A DNA stretch of 64,000 bases from Parvibaculaceae bacterium PLY_AMNH_Bact1. GTDB taxonomy: Bacteria > Pseudomonadota > Alphaproteobacteria > Parvibaculales > Parvibaculaceae. The translations under genes and the position numbers were made by a program. The stretch covers positions 2,790,001-2,854,000 of the forward strand of contig CP126168.1 of assembly GCA_032881465.1 (NCBI GenBank), given 5' to 3'. The notes under the pieces were generated by a model. It was not told where the DNA came from, ran no database searches, and saw only the letters and a list, made by a program, of their open reading frames with translations. Positions within the stretch are counted from its first letter, which is position 1. Each line of letters begins with the position of its first letter. Below, piece by piece: positions 1-9,399 of this stretch.

Positions 1-2
1 GC

Positions 3-95
3 GATGAACTGCAGCGGTACTCAGACGACTTCACGGAAGCAAGTGTTATCCCAGGTCCGATCACTTTGACCGAAACAGCTAGCCTTACGCGCTAA
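3..95 (+). CDS. 3' end of an unidentified protein (partial)
   Basis: An open frame enters from the left edge and encodes about 30 residues ending in ...TLTETASLTR before a TAA stop at 93-95. The composition reads like protein, and the space after it (96-252) has no competing gene. It is too short to assign a family and no domain is visible. It could be a chance open frame. The preceding sequence would settle it. Confidence 0.35.
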   Translation, partial: DELQRYSDDFTEASVIPGPITLTETASLTR

Positions 96-252
96 CAGCC
101 CAACGAAGTCCGGCCATTCTTGGTCGACTACCCCCCACATTTCTGTGACATTATTTGATAGGCCTAAAGTTGCATCAAGGCTTAACTGTTTGTGTGCATA
201 ATTAGTAAAACTTGTTCGTATGCGTTCAACCCTTTGACCGTGAAAGACCGCC

Positions 253-1809
253 ATGGAAACGACTACTGCGCAAGGAGACACACCTTCGTTGGTTCTGTCA
301 TTCATCGATGTGATGTCCGCTCTTTTCCTTTTTGGCGTAGGTCTCATTTTCCTAGGCCTCATTGTCGCCTATATCGTCGATCGAACACAGACCACCCACG
401 CCATCCGACGCAACTACCCGATCATTGGACGCTTTCGCTACTTTTTTGAGAGTCTAGGCGAATACTTCCGTCAGTATTTCTTCGCCATGGATCGCGAAGA
501 AATGCCGTTCAACCGGGCCCAACGCGCCTGGGTATACAGAGCCGCCAAAGGCGCAGATACAACAGTTGCTTTCGGTTCCACCCGCGACCTGAAGCCAAAT
601 GGTACTATCTTCTTCGTCAATTGCCCCTTCCCAACCCTAGACGAAGATTCGGTATCCCCCAGCCAGATCGAAATCGGTCCCTATTGCGACAAGCCCTACA
701 ATACGTCCTCCATTTTTAACGTTTCCGGCATGAGCTATGGGGCGATTTCCAAACCTGCTGTGCGTGCCTTGTCAAAGGGAGCCGCAAAGGCTGGATGTTG
801 GCTAAACACAGGTGAAGGCGCCTTATCTCCCTATCACCTTGAAGGGGGTGCAGACATTGTCTTTCAGATTGGCACAGCAAAGTATGGGGTCAGGGATCGG
901 ACAGGCAGCCTCTCAGACAAAAGACTCCGCGAGGTAGCCACGCACGACCAGGTAAAAATGTTTGAGATCAAGCTGAGCCAAGGAGCAAAGCCGGGCAAAG
1001 GTGGCATTTTGCCAGGAGCCAAGGTGAGCAAAGAAATCGCTCAGATCAGGGGCATTGACCGGGGCAAAGACTCGATCAGCCCGAACCGTCATCCGGAAAT
1101 CAATAGCCCCGAGCAACTGATCGACTATATCGAACGTGTCCGCTCCGTCACCGGCAAGCCTGTCGGCATCAAATTTGTTCTCGGTGCACAAGGATTTCTT
1201 GATGAACTCTTCTCCATGCTGGAGCACAACCCGCAACTGGCGCCAGACTTCATTACGCTGGACAGCGCTGATGGCGGCACCGGCGCATCTCCTCAGCCGC
1301 TGATCGACTTTGTTGGCATGCCAATATGGGAGAGTCTGCCCATCCTGATCGACAAACTCGATGAATATGGCCTGCGCCCGCGCATCAGAGTGAACGCAGG
1401 AGGCAAGCTCATCAATCCAGGTGATGTTGCATGGGCCCTATCCGTAGGCGCCGATTTTGTCACCAGTGCACGTGGCTTCATGTTCTCACTTGGCTGCATC
1501 CAAGCACTGCAATGCAATCAGAACTCCTGTCCAACGGGCATCGCAACACATCAGAAGAAGCTACAGCGTGGCCTTGATCCAACAGACAAGGCAGAGCGTG
1601 TCCGACGCTACCAGGAACGCATTACAGGCGAAGTCTGCATGATCGCCAGATCATGCGGTGTAAGCGAACCTCGCCTGCTTCAACGCAAGCACGCGCGGAT
1701 CAACACAGCGACAGGCTTCTCCGTAGACCTTGACGAATACTACCGGCGTGTCATGAATGGCGAACTGCAGGCAATTGATGCCCGCCCCAGCGTTGCCGCC
1801 GTCGGCTAA
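253..1809 (+). CDS. membrane-anchored FMN-binding glutamate synthase family protein
   Basis: This is a stand-alone version of the FMN/Fe-S synthase domain of glutamate synthase. Residues about 15-41 form one hydrophobic membrane segment. The flavin barrel follows, with GMSYGAISKPAV near 159-170, a GAKPGKGGILPG loop and DGGTGASPQ. Cys415, Cys421 and Cys426 form the CX5CX4C pattern that binds the 3Fe-4S cluster in GltB. The N-terminal Cys amidotransferase domain and the C-terminal GXGXG domain of full GltB are absent, so it cannot hydrolyse glutamine by itself. Its substrate is unknown; members are usually annotated only as FMN-binding glutamate synthase family. A true gltBD lies at 26.5-32.7 kb, so this is not the main ammonia-assimilating enzyme. 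Confidence 0.88.
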   Translation: METTTAQGDTPSLVLSFIDVMSALFLFGVGLIFLGLIVAYIVDRTQTTHAIRRNYPIIGRFRYFFESLGEYFRQYFFAMDREEMPFNRAQRAWVYRAAKGADTTVAFGSTRDLKPNGTIFFVNCPFPTLDEDSVSPSQIEIGPYCDKPYNTSSIFNVSGMSYGAISKPAVRALSKGAAKAGCWLNTGEGALSPYHLEGGADIVFQIGTAKYGVRDRTGSLSDKRLREVATHDQVKMFEIKLSQGAKPGKGGILPGAKVSKEIAQIRGIDRGKDSISPNRHPEINSPEQLIDYIERVRSVTGKPVGIKFVLGAQGFLDELFSMLEHNPQLAPDFITLDSADGGTGASPQPLIDFVGMPIWESLPILIDKLDEYGLRPRIRVNAGGKLINPGDVAWALSVGADFVTSARGFMFSLGCIQALQCNQNSCPTGIATHQKKLQRGLDPTDKAERVRRYQERITGEVCMIARSCGVSEPRLLQRKHARINTATGFSVDLDEYYRRVMNGELQAIDARPSVAAVG

Positions 1810-1904
1810 AGTCTTTTCTGGAAGGTGGGACCTTGGAACCCACCTAGACCTAGCGGCGACACAGCAGCAAAATTGGGTAAGCACGCCAATTCAAGGAAAG
1901 CCCT

Positions 1905-2657
1905 TTGTCCAATTCTCTTCCGCCGCTCCCAACAGCCATCCTGTTTGACCTGGATGACACACTCATCTCTGCCTACGGCCAACCTCGACAGGCATGGGAA
2001 ACAGTCATTGCAGAATTTGAAGACGACTTGCATCCCCTCGACAAAACCGAGGCCGTAGACGCCATCGGCGCGTTTGCACTGGAATTTTGGACGGGCACAC
2101 AGGCACATCAAAAGAAGTGGCGCCTGCGATTAAAAGATGCCCGCCGGGAGATCGTCCGCGAGGGATTGCTACGCACGGGGAAATTCGGGACAGATGGGCC
2201 TGATGTCGACTTCGTCCATAGGCTGGCAGATCGTTTTTCCGGTTACCGCGAGGAAGAGTTAAAGGCCTTCCCTGGCGCCCTCGAGACAATTGATCGTCTA
2301 AAAGACCTTGGCGTCAAACTTGCGCTCATCACCAATGGGGGCGCGGAAACACAGCGCCCCAAAGTCACTCGTTTCGCCTTGGAACACCGTTTTGATCATA
2401 TCCAGATTGAGGGCGAGCACGGCTTCGGAAAGCCGGAGGAAGAAGCCTACAAGCATGCGCTGGACGTTTTGAAAGTGTCGCCTGACGAAACCTGGATGGT
2501 TGGCGACAATCTGGAGTGGGAGATAGCAGCACCTCAGCGCTTGGGAATTTTTTCGATCTGGCACGATGCTTACGGACACGGGCTACCCGAAAACTCTGAC
2601 ATCCGCCCGGACTGGATTGTCCGCGGTATTCCGGAACTACTCCCCTCCAACGGCTAA
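1905..2657 (+). CDS. HAD-superfamily hydrolase (phosphatase-like)
   Basis: A 250-residue haloacid-dehalogenase-type hydrolase, likely a small-molecule phosphatase of the cytosol. Motif I is FDLDDTL at about residues 14-20, with the nucleophile and acid Asp pair. Motif II is the Thr of ITNGG, motif III the Lys of GFGKPEEE, and motif IV is GDNLEWEI. A helical cap lies between motifs I and II. The start is TTG at 1905 behind an AAGGAAAG ribosome site. Its stop overlaps the end of the convergent lipid kinase gene by 4 bp. The substrate cannot be told from the sequence. Confidence 0.85.
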   Translation: MSNSLPPLPTAILFDLDDTLISAYGQPRQAWETVIAEFEDDLHPLDKTEAVDAIGAFALEFWTGTQAHQKKWRLRLKDARREIVREGLLRTGKFGTDGPDVDFVHRLADRFSGYREEELKAFPGALETIDRLKDLGVKLALITNGGAETQRPKVTRFALEHRFDHIQIEGEHGFGKPEEEAYKHALDVLKVSPDETWMVGDNLEWEIAAPQRLGIFSIWHDAYGHGLPENSDIRPDWIVRGIPELLPSNG

Positions 2658-3538
2658 GATTGCGGCACAACCAAACGCAAGAACTGCGTGCCTTGTCTAA
2701 CGGTCAATGGAAGGTTTTGGTAGGTGTCTCCATCCACCTCCACCGGCACGGGCATGACACTCGATAGGTCAAGTTGTTCGAATTGCGACACACGCACACC
2801 AGGCATGCAGGCTACCCGCCCCAATGCAAGGCCAAGGAAGTAACCAGCAAACGCGAGGCGGGATCTCTTCTGAAAGATGAATGCCAGCAGATGCGGTTCC
2901 GCAATGTCCGCCGTCGGCGCCAACACAAAAGGACCAGCATAGTGCCGCGCGTTCGTCACAACGACCCAGGCAGCATCAAGACATTCACCATCAAGCACAA
3001 CAGAAATTGGTTGTCCTGAGCCTCTGAGCCACGTCTTCAGGCCTTCCCAGACAAACGCAAACTTTCCAAAGCGCCGCTTCATTGCCGGCCTAATCGCGCT
3101 CACAACTTCGCCGTCAAAACCTGCCCCTACCATGAGCAGGAACGTGTCGCCGTTCACCAGTCCGGTGCCAACAAGCTTTGCTTCGCCATAGAGAAGCGTG
3201 TCGGCGACTGATCGCGCCTGAAGTTTCTGCCCCAGCTCAATGGCAAGCACATTTGCAGTTCCCAACGGCAGCACCCCGAGAGGCGTCGGATGGCCAAGAA
3301 GACCACACGCCACTTCGTTGATAGTGCCATCACCACCGGCCGCGACAACAACGTCTGCATAGGCTTCTTGCGCGCATCTGGCAGCGAGTTCGGTGGCCTG
3401 TCCGGGTCCCTCCGTATCGAAACACCTGACAAAAGACCCTTTGTCATGAAGCTGTCGCACAACGGCATCGAAGAGTCCGCCGTTTCTGGACCCTGCAGCA
3501 GGGTTCACGATGATATCAATCCGTTTTCTGCCAGTCAT
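2654..3538 (-). CDS. diacylglycerol kinase family lipid kinase (YegS/BmrU-like)
   Basis: This 294-residue protein has the DAGK catalytic fold. The N-terminus carries the nucleotide loop NPAAGSRNG, then the signature GGDGTINEV at about 66-74 and LPLGTANVLA. Family members phosphorylate diacylglycerol or related lipids, or sphingoid bases, at the inner membrane. Next to it, on the other strand, are a metallophosphoesterase and a glycosyltransferase, so a shared role in phospho- or glycolipid metabolism is plausible but inferred. Its length fits the YegS-type family. Confidence 0.87.
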   Translation of the reverse strand: MTGRKRIDIIVNPAAGSRNGGLFDAVVRQLHDKGSFVRCFDTEGPGQATELAARCAQEAYADVVVAAGGDGTINEVACGLLGHPTPLGVLPLGTANVLAIELGQKLQARSVADTLLYGEAKLVGTGLVNGDTFLLMVGAGFDGEVVSAIRPAMKRRFGKFAFVWEGLKTWLRGSGQPISVVLDGECLDAAWVVVTNARHYAGPFVLAPTADIAEPHLLAFIFQKRSRLAFAGYFLGLALGRVACMPGVRVSQFEQLDLSSVMPVPVEVDGDTYQNLPLTVRQGTQFLRLVVPQS

Positions 3539-3704
3539 TACCCGTCCTCGGAATTAACCCTACACAAATGTCTAACCGTATCGACATCAAACGGTCATGG
3601 GACAGACGGATTCTCCGCCCGTCGAACAGAGCCTCCTCGCGATTCGAAACAAATCAAATGAGGTAGGCGCATGTTTCTAATAATTTGGAAAGTGTGACGG
3701 CGGC

Positions 3705-4712
3705 ATGACATATCTCGAAACCGATCTTCAAAAAGACGCAGGACGAAAACGCCCCTGGTTAAAACCCAACCTGTTTGGATTTCTAAGAGATCGAAAAACA
3801 ACGTCGCAAGAACACCAACCAACCACAAAAAAATCTTCTTCCCGTCGCCGACAGACACCCTTCGATAGGATCATGAAGACCCCACGCCCCGCATCCCCAA
3901 ACTGTCACCGCACGCTATTTCTTTCCGATATCCACCTCGGCACGCCCGGCTGCAAAGCAGATCTGCTGCTGGACTTTCTCCGGAACAATGAAGCGCAGGC
4001 AATCTATCTGGTGGGTGACATTATCGATGGATGGCGCATCAAACGATCTTGGTTCTGGCACGAAAGTCACAATGCCGTGGTTCAGGAAATACTCCATAAA
4101 GTGAGGCATGGCACCAACGTTATTTATGTTCCCGGCAACCACGATGAAGCACTAAGGGATTATACAGGCCTCGACTTTGCAGGCATCGACATTAGCGATG
4201 AAGTGATCCACCGCACCGCCGACGGTCGTGACCTGCTCGTCCTCCATGGCGACCAGTTTGATAGCGTGGTCCGTTATGCAAGCTGGCTAGCTCATCTCGG
4301 AGACCGCGCCTATGGGATCGCCCTCGCACTTAATAACTGGCTGCACAACGCGCGGCGTTTCCTCGGAATGCCCTATTGGTCCCTGTCCTCCTACTTGAAG
4401 CAAAAAGTAAAAAATGCGGTTGAGTATATTTCAAGCTTCGAAACAGCCGTCGCACGAGCCGCACGAGAGCGAGGCGTCGATGGTGTGGTCTGCGGTCATA
4501 TCCACCACGCAGAAATGCGCGACATAGACGGTATTCTCTACTGCAATGATGGAGACTGGGTCGAAAGCTGTACAGCGCTCGCCGAAGACATGACGGGTCA
4601 GCTCACCATTGTGAGTTGGCACAGTTTTTCATGGGAAAGAGATGAGGCTGCGCTGCCAGCTCTCTCTCCCTCGTCGACGATTTCAGAAAACCCATCAGAA
4701 AAAGCTGCGTGA
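3705..4712 (+). CDS. metallophosphoesterase, UDP-2,3-diacylglucosamine diphosphatase-like
   Basis: Binuclear metallophosphoesterase motifs are all present: SDIHLG, GDIIDGW, GNHDE, HGDQFD and GHIHHAE. This is the layout of LpxH-like enzymes, which hydrolyse UDP-diacylglucosamine in lipid A synthesis. The first 56 residues before MKTPRPAS are basic and low-complexity; an internal ATG at 3873 is an alternative start, but its upstream AGGA is too close for an ideal site. It is followed 31 bp later by a glycosyltransferase, probably cotranscribed. Substrate assignment within the family is uncertain. Confidence 0.82.
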   Translation: MTYLETDLQKDAGRKRPWLKPNLFGFLRDRKTTSQEHQPTTKKSSSRRRQTPFDRIMKTPRPASPNCHRTLFLSDIHLGTPGCKADLLLDFLRNNEAQAIYLVGDIIDGWRIKRSWFWHESHNAVVQEILHKVRHGTNVIYVPGNHDEALRDYTGLDFAGIDISDEVIHRTADGRDLLVLHGDQFDSVVRYASWLAHLGDRAYGIALALNNWLHNARRFLGMPYWSLSSYLKQKVKNAVEYISSFETAVARAARERGVDGVVCGHIHHAEMRDIDGILYCNDGDWVESCTALAEDMTGQLTIVSWHSFSWERDEAALPALSPSSTISENPSEKAA

Positions 4713-4743
4713 ACCACGTCACAGCCCACCAAATGGAATTCCC

Positions 4744-5847
4744 ATGACACTCGCCAATTCTCAGGACGCGCCAAGCGCTCCAGAAGAGCTTCGTATCGCC
4801 ATCGTCACTGACGCCGCCCCTCCTCAAGTAAATGGCGTTGTCAGGACACTCAAGCAGCTGGGAAAGGAGCTTGAAGGGCTGGGACACAAAGTCATGTACG
4901 TGACCCCGGACATGTTCCGGACGATCCCTCTTCCCACATACAAAGAGATACGAATTGCCCTGGGCGCAAAGCGGCGAGTAGCAGCACTTCTCGAGGATTT
5001 CAGACCAGATGCCATTCACATCGCCACAGAAGGCCCCCTCGGCCTTGCAGCACGCCGATACTGCCTGAAAAACGGACGGTCTTTCACAACCTCTTTTCAC
5101 ACCCGCTTTCCGGAATATTTGCATGCACGATTTCGCGTGCCCGAAAAGTGGACCTATGCGCTCGTAAGGCGGTTTCACGCGCCGGCAAGCGCTGTGATGG
5201 CGGCAACACCGCTTTTGATCAGCGAGCTTGAGGGGCGAGGTTTTAAAAATCTTCGCCTTTGGTCGCGAGGTGTCGACACAAACCTGTTCAAACCGAGACA
5301 TGAGTCAAAAGCGGGAACCACGGAAAACGGTCCGCTCTGGCTCTATGTCGGTCGCGTTGCAGTGGAAAAGAATATTGATGCCTTCCTCGACCTGGATCTT
5401 CCGGGAACAAAGAAAGTGGTCGGGGAAGGTCCGCGCCTTGATCTCCTGAAGAAAAAATATCAAACCACAAAATTTTCAGGCGCCTTGTTCGGTGAAGAAC
5501 TGGCCCGCACCTACGCCGAGGCAGATTGCTTTGTGTTCCCCAGCAAAACAGATACATTTGGTCTTGTTCTCATTGAAGCACTCGCCAGCGGCACCCCCGT
5601 CGCGGCATACCCGGTCCAAGGGCCCCTGGACGTCATTGGCGATGCGCCGGTTGGTCGTCTTGATGATGATCTTAAAACAGCATGCCTTGCGGCTCTGGAC
5701 GCAGACCCTGGTACTTGCCGAGACTATGCAATGAATTTCTCCTGGGAAGCCTGTAGTCGACAATTCCTGTCAAATCTCTCCATAAAGAGTGAGGGAATTG
5801 AGGCGAAAACGTCGAATGACACCGCACCAGCGTTTGCCGCCAACTAA
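4744..5847 (+). CDS. glycosyltransferase family 4 (GT-B fold)
   Basis: A 367-residue GT-B glycosyltransferase. The N-terminal half has PPQVNGVVRTLKQL, typical of lipid-directed mannosyl- or glucosyltransferases. The C-terminal half has YVGRVAVEKN, VGEGP and the EX7E-type motif FGLVLIEALASGTPV that binds the sugar nucleotide. The ATG at 4744 is preferred because GGAA lies 5 bp ahead and the ORF then clears the upstream gene; an extension to 4642 would overlap it. Together with the upstream phosphoesterase it may act on a glycolipid. The exact sugar and acceptor are not visible. Confidence 0.85.
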   Translation: MTLANSQDAPSAPEELRIAIVTDAAPPQVNGVVRTLKQLGKELEGLGHKVMYVTPDMFRTIPLPTYKEIRIALGAKRRVAALLEDFRPDAIHIATEGPLGLAARRYCLKNGRSFTTSFHTRFPEYLHARFRVPEKWTYALVRRFHAPASAVMAATPLLISELEGRGFKNLRLWSRGVDTNLFKPRHESKAGTTENGPLWLYVGRVAVEKNIDAFLDLDLPGTKKVVGEGPRLDLLKKKYQTTKFSGALFGEELARTYAEADCFVFPSKTDTFGLVLIEALASGTPVAAYPVQGPLDVIGDAPVGRLDDDLKTACLAALDADPGTCRDYAMNFSWEACSRQFLSNLSIKSEGIEAKTSNDTAPAFAAN

Positions 5848-5928
5848 GAGGTTTCTCGCAGTCTTGTGATCGCATTATTGAGCCACAATGTTACAGTTAC
5901 CGTGAGTTCACATAGGGAGAGCAGGACA

Positions 5929-6504
5929 ATGAAATCAACACTCGCCGCAACGGCATTGAGCGCAGCACTGATGGCCCCAACAGCGGGATGGGCAGCAAGC
6001 TACACAATCGACGAAACCCATGCCCACGCAGCCTTCAGAGTGTCCCATCTGGGATTTTCACACACGCTGGGTCAATTCAAGGAAATCTCCGGCACCCTTG
6101 AATTTGACGAAGCCGATCCAACGGCAAGCAGCGTTTCCGTTACGATTAATACCGCAAGCGTGGATTCAGCCCACGAAGCCCGCGATGAACATCTCCGCAA
6201 AGCGGATTTCCTTAATGTGGAAGAATTTCCAACCATGACCTTTACGTCGACTGCAATCGAGGTGACAGGCGAGAAAACCGGAAAATTGACCGGAGACCTG
6301 ACACTTTTGGGGGTCACCAAACCGGTAACCTTGGACGTGATCTTCAACCAGGAAGGGCCTCACCCTTTCGATCCAAGCAAGATCGTGGCCGGGTTTTCCG
6401 CCACTGGGGAGATTAACCGTACCGACTTTGGCATGGCCTATGCCGCGCCTGCGATCGGCGAGACCGTCGAACTCATGATCGAAGTAGAAGCCCGCAAAGA
6501 CTGA
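5929..6504 (+). CDS. YceI family periplasmic protein
   Basis: This lipocalin-like beta-barrel protein is made with a signal peptide (MKSTLAATALSAALMAPTAG, cleavage near WAA-SYT). The YceI domain begins YTIDETHAHAAFRVSHLGFS and contains TFTSTAIE and the NRTDFGM motif near the end. Family members bind polyisoprenoid or amphiphilic ligands in the periplasm. The ATG at 5929 is chosen over the longer frame from 5866 because it begins the signal peptide and follows AGGGAGAGCAGGA. A hairpin terminator lies 86 bp downstream. Confidence 0.92.
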   Translation: MKSTLAATALSAALMAPTAGWAASYTIDETHAHAAFRVSHLGFSHTLGQFKEISGTLEFDEADPTASSVSVTINTASVDSAHEARDEHLRKADFLNVEEFPTMTFTSTAIEVTGEKTGKLTGDLTLLGVTKPVTLDVIFNQEGPHPFDPSKIVAGFSATGEINRTDFGMAYAAPAIGETVELMIEVEARKD

Positions 6505-6589
6505 CAATCCAATCAGCGGCTTTCGCCTAAGCTCCCATTGCACTTGAGCATGGGGCGACAGCAGCGTATAAGGCGGCAAATGTGACCGA

Positions 6590-6629
6590 CAGCCCGTGAG
6601 CCTTGCAAGGCCCGCGGGCTGCTTCTTTT
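6590..6629 (+). terminator. intrinsic terminator between yceI-like gene and bipA
   Basis: The arms CAGCCCG (6590-6596) and CGGGCTG (6615-6621) pair perfectly around an inner palindrome GCCTTGCAAGGC, followed by CTTCTTTT. It ends the YceI transcript. Because it lies only 28 bp ahead of the bipA start, an attenuator role for bipA is also possible. Confidence 0.65.
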
Positions 6630-6657
6630 GGGCAATATCCGCCCCGACAGGACCGAC

Positions 6658-8511
6658 ATGCCGCTTCGTAATATCGCCATCATCGCCCACGTTGACCATG
6701 GGAAGACCACCCTTGTCGACGAACTTCTCAAGCAATCCGGAGCTTTTCGAGCCAACCAGGACGTTGCAGAGCGGGTCATGGACTCCAACGATCTGGAGCG
6801 GGAGCGTGGCATCACGATCCTCGCCAAAACAACCAGCGTCGCATGGACGCCTCCAGAGGGGGGAGATGAAACTCGTATCAACATTGTCGACACCCCTGGT
6901 CACGCCGACTTTGGCGGCGAAGTAGAGCGCATTCTCTCCATGGTCGACGGCGTTGTACTACTGGTCGACGCCGCTGAAGGCCCGATGCCTCAGACCAAAT
7001 TTGTCCTTTCAAAAGCGCTCGCCCTTGGATTGAAGCCTTTAGTGGTGATCAACAAAGCCGACAAACCAGACGCACGGCCTGATTGGGTTCACGACGAGAT
7101 CTTTGATCTCTTTGCAGCTCTGGATGCCTCAGACGAGCAGCTCGACTTCCCCATCATCTACGCCTCCGCCAAGCAGGGCTGGGCGACCGAAGATTTGGAT
7201 GCCGCAGATGCGAAGGACCAAGGTCTTCTACCCCTGTTCCGAAAAATTCTGACCCATGTACAGCCGCCCGAAGCTCTGTCCAATGGTTCAAGCGATGAGC
7301 CTTTCGCAATGCTGGTCACAACGATCCAACGTGATCCCTATCTCGGCCGCATCCTGACGGGCCGGATCGAGAAAGGCGTCGCACGTCCCAACATGCCAGT
7401 CTATGCACTGCGAAACGGGTCAGGCATTGTTGAGAAAGGCCGAGTTACACGTGTCCTTGCAGTTCGAGGCCTCTCTCGCGAGCCTGTTGACGAGGCCCGC
7501 GCAGGCGATATTGTGGCCATCGCTGGTCTCGAGTTAGCAACGGTAGCCGACACTGTCGCTGATCCATCTATCGATGTACCGCTCAATGCACTTCCAATTG
7601 ACCCTCCAACTCTTTCAGTTCTGTTTGGCATCAATGACAGCCCTCTCGCGGGCCGCGAAGGATCCAAGGTTCAATCACGTGTCATCCGCGAACGACTGAT
7701 GGCCGAGGCAGAAGGCAATGTGGCCATTCAGGTTCGCGACACCGACTCCAAGGACGCTTTTGACGTCGCAGGGCGCGGCGAGCTACAGCTCGGCGTCTTA
7801 ATCGAGACCATGCGCCGCGAGGGCTACGAGCTCTCCATCAGCCGACCACAAGTGATTTTCCGCGAGGGTCCAAACGGCGAACGCCAGGAACCCATTGAGG
7901 AAGTCACCGTTGACGTGGACGACGATTATGCTGGCGTCGTGATTGAAAAACTCGCTGAGCGCAAAGGTGAAATGACCGACATGCGCCCGACCGGGGGCGG
8001 CAAGACCCGCATTCTCTTCGACGCGCCTTCACGCGGCCTCATTGGCTATCACGGCGAATTTCTCACTGACACAAGAGGTACAGGCATCATGTACCGTGTT
8101 TTCAAAGAGTATGGGGACTATCGCGGGCCGGTCGAAGGACGTCGCAATGGGGTCCTCGTCTCCAATGGCGCCGGTGACGCCGTGCCGTTTGCGCTGTGGA
8201 ATCTGGAAGATCGAGGCTTCCTCTTCATCACCTCTGGTGAAAAAGTCTATGAAGGCATGGTGATCGGCGAAAACGCGCGGCCAGACGATCTAATCGTTAA
8301 CCCGCTGAAAGCCAAGCAGCTCACCAATATGCGGGCATCGGGCAAAGACGAATCCGTAAAGCTCACTACCCCCCGCCGCCTCACCCTCGAACAGGCGATT
8401 GCCTATATCGATACAGACGAACTCGTCGAGGTAACACCGGAATCAATCCGCATTCGCAAGCGACATCTCGACCCCAATGAGCGGAAAAAGGCCGAGCGTG
8501 CTGCGGGTTAA
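6658..8511 (+). CDS. typA: translational GTPase TypA/BipA
   Basis: BipA is a ribosome-associated GTPase needed for 50S assembly and stress or cold adaptation. The G domain shows [15 protein letters not shown] (G1), the RGITI switch I (G2), DTPGHADF (G3), NKADKPDA (G4) and SAKQGWA (G5). EF-G-like domains and the BipA C-terminal domain follow, and the protein is 617 residues, as usual. A TTG at 6628 would add 10 residues, but the ATG at 6658 with GACAGGA ahead matches the family N-terminus ([18 protein letters not shown]). Confidence 0.96.
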   Translation: MPLRNIAIIAHVDHGKTTLVDELLKQSGAFRANQDVAERVMDSNDLERERGITILAKTTSVAWTPPEGGDETRINIVDTPGHADFGGEVERILSMVDGVVLLVDAAEGPMPQTKFVLSKALALGLKPLVVINKADKPDARPDWVHDEIFDLFAALDASDEQLDFPIIYASAKQGWATEDLDAADAKDQGLLPLFRKILTHVQPPEALSNGSSDEPFAMLVTTIQRDPYLGRILTGRIEKGVARPNMPVYALRNGSGIVEKGRVTRVLAVRGLSREPVDEARAGDIVAIAGLELATVADTVADPSIDVPLNALPIDPPTLSVLFGINDSPLAGREGSKVQSRVIRERLMAEAEGNVAIQVRDTDSKDAFDVAGRGELQLGVLIETMRREGYELSISRPQVIFREGPNGERQEPIEEVTVDVDDDYAGVVIEKLAERKGEMTDMRPTGGGKTRILFDAPSRGLIGYHGEFLTDTRGTGIMYRVFKEYGDYRGPVEGRRNGVLVSNGAGDAVPFALWNLEDRGFLFITSGEKVYEGMVIGENARPDDLIVNPLKAKQLTNMRASGKDESVKLTTPRRLTLEQAIAYIDTDELVEVTPESIRIRKRHLDPNERKKAERAAG

Positions 8512-8577
8512 GCTGCACGCTTGCCCTCACCTTGAGCCTGGCGTAAGTCATGGACACCTGTTTGCAGAGGACCGCCC

Positions 8578-9399
8578 ATGACCATCGCTCCCAGCACTCT
8601 GACCGACGAAGAGGCCATCGCGCTCGCTGACTTTGCCTGCACCCTGGCCTCTGCCGCAGCCAAGGTCACGCTCAAGCATTTCCGCTCAGACCTGGGCGTC
8701 GACAACAAGCTCGACGGGAACGCGTTTGATCCGGTCACCATCGCAGACCGCGATGCGGAGACAGCAATCCGCGCACTCATTGAAGAACACTACCCTGACC
8801 ACGGCATTCTCGGCGAAGAACACGGTGTAAAACCCGGCACATCACCATTCAAATGGGTCCTGGACCCAATTGATGGCACTCGGAGCTTCATTTCAGGCGT
8901 GCCTCTATGGGGAACTCTGATTGCCTTGAATGATGGCAAATACCCAGTGGTGGGCGTTATGGACCAGCCCTATACCGGCGAGCAGTTTGTCGGCCGCCCA
9001 GGACAGGCAGAGTTTCTTCGGGACGGACAGCGCAAGAAGCTATCCACAAGAGCCTGCGCAAGCCTTTCGGACGCCATTCTTGGCTGTACCGATCCGGCTA
9101 TGTTTACAGACCCCGCCGAGTTAAACGCGTTTTCTGATGTGCGCTCCAAAGCCCGCCTCACCCGCTATGGCACAGACTGCTATTTCTATTGCCTAATTGC
9201 CGCTGGTCATGCCGACCTGGTCATCGAAGCGTCTATGCAACCCTATGACATCCAGGCTCTCATCCCCATTGTGGAAGGCGCCGGAGGCATTGTCACAAAC
9301 TGGCAAGGGGGCGACGCCCAGGATGGCGGACGTATCATCGCCGCAGGCGACAAGCGCGTGCACGCCGAAGCACTCGATAGCCTCTCACGCGTGAACTGA
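8578..9399 (+). CDS. hisN: inositol-monophosphatase family protein, histidinol-phosphatase HisN-like
   Basis: A metal-dependent phosphatase of the inositol monophosphatase fold. Motifs visible are GEEHG (Glu ligand), WVLDPIDGTRSFISG (core metal site) and the C-terminal QPYDIQALIPIVEGAGG. In this subfamily PIDGTRSF and the QPYD.QAL block are typical of HisN-type histidinol-phosphatases, which complete histidine synthesis in many alphaproteobacteria. A 3'(2'),5'-bisphosphate or inositol phosphatase remains possible. The ATG at 8578 is preceded by GCAGAGGA. It ends 15 bp inside the convergent hydrolase gene. Confidence 0.82.
   Translation: MTIAPSTLTDEEAIALADFACTLASAAAKVTLKHFRSDLGVDNKLDGNAFDPVTIADRDAETAIRALIEEHYPDHGILGEEHGVKPGTSPFKWVLDPIDGTRSFISGVPLWGTLIALNDGKYPVVGVMDQPYTGEQFVGRPGQAEFLRDGQRKKLSTRACASLSDAILGCTDPAMFTDPAELNAFSDVRSKARLTRYGTDCYFYCLIAAGHADLVIEASMQPYDIQALIPIVEGAGGIVTNWQGGDAQDGGRIIAAGDKRVHAEALDSLSRVN

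Noticed and set aside
4603-5301. 232-codon minus-strand open frame across the glycosyltransferase
   Set aside because: It is the antisense shadow of a well-supported glycosyltransferase and shows no domain.
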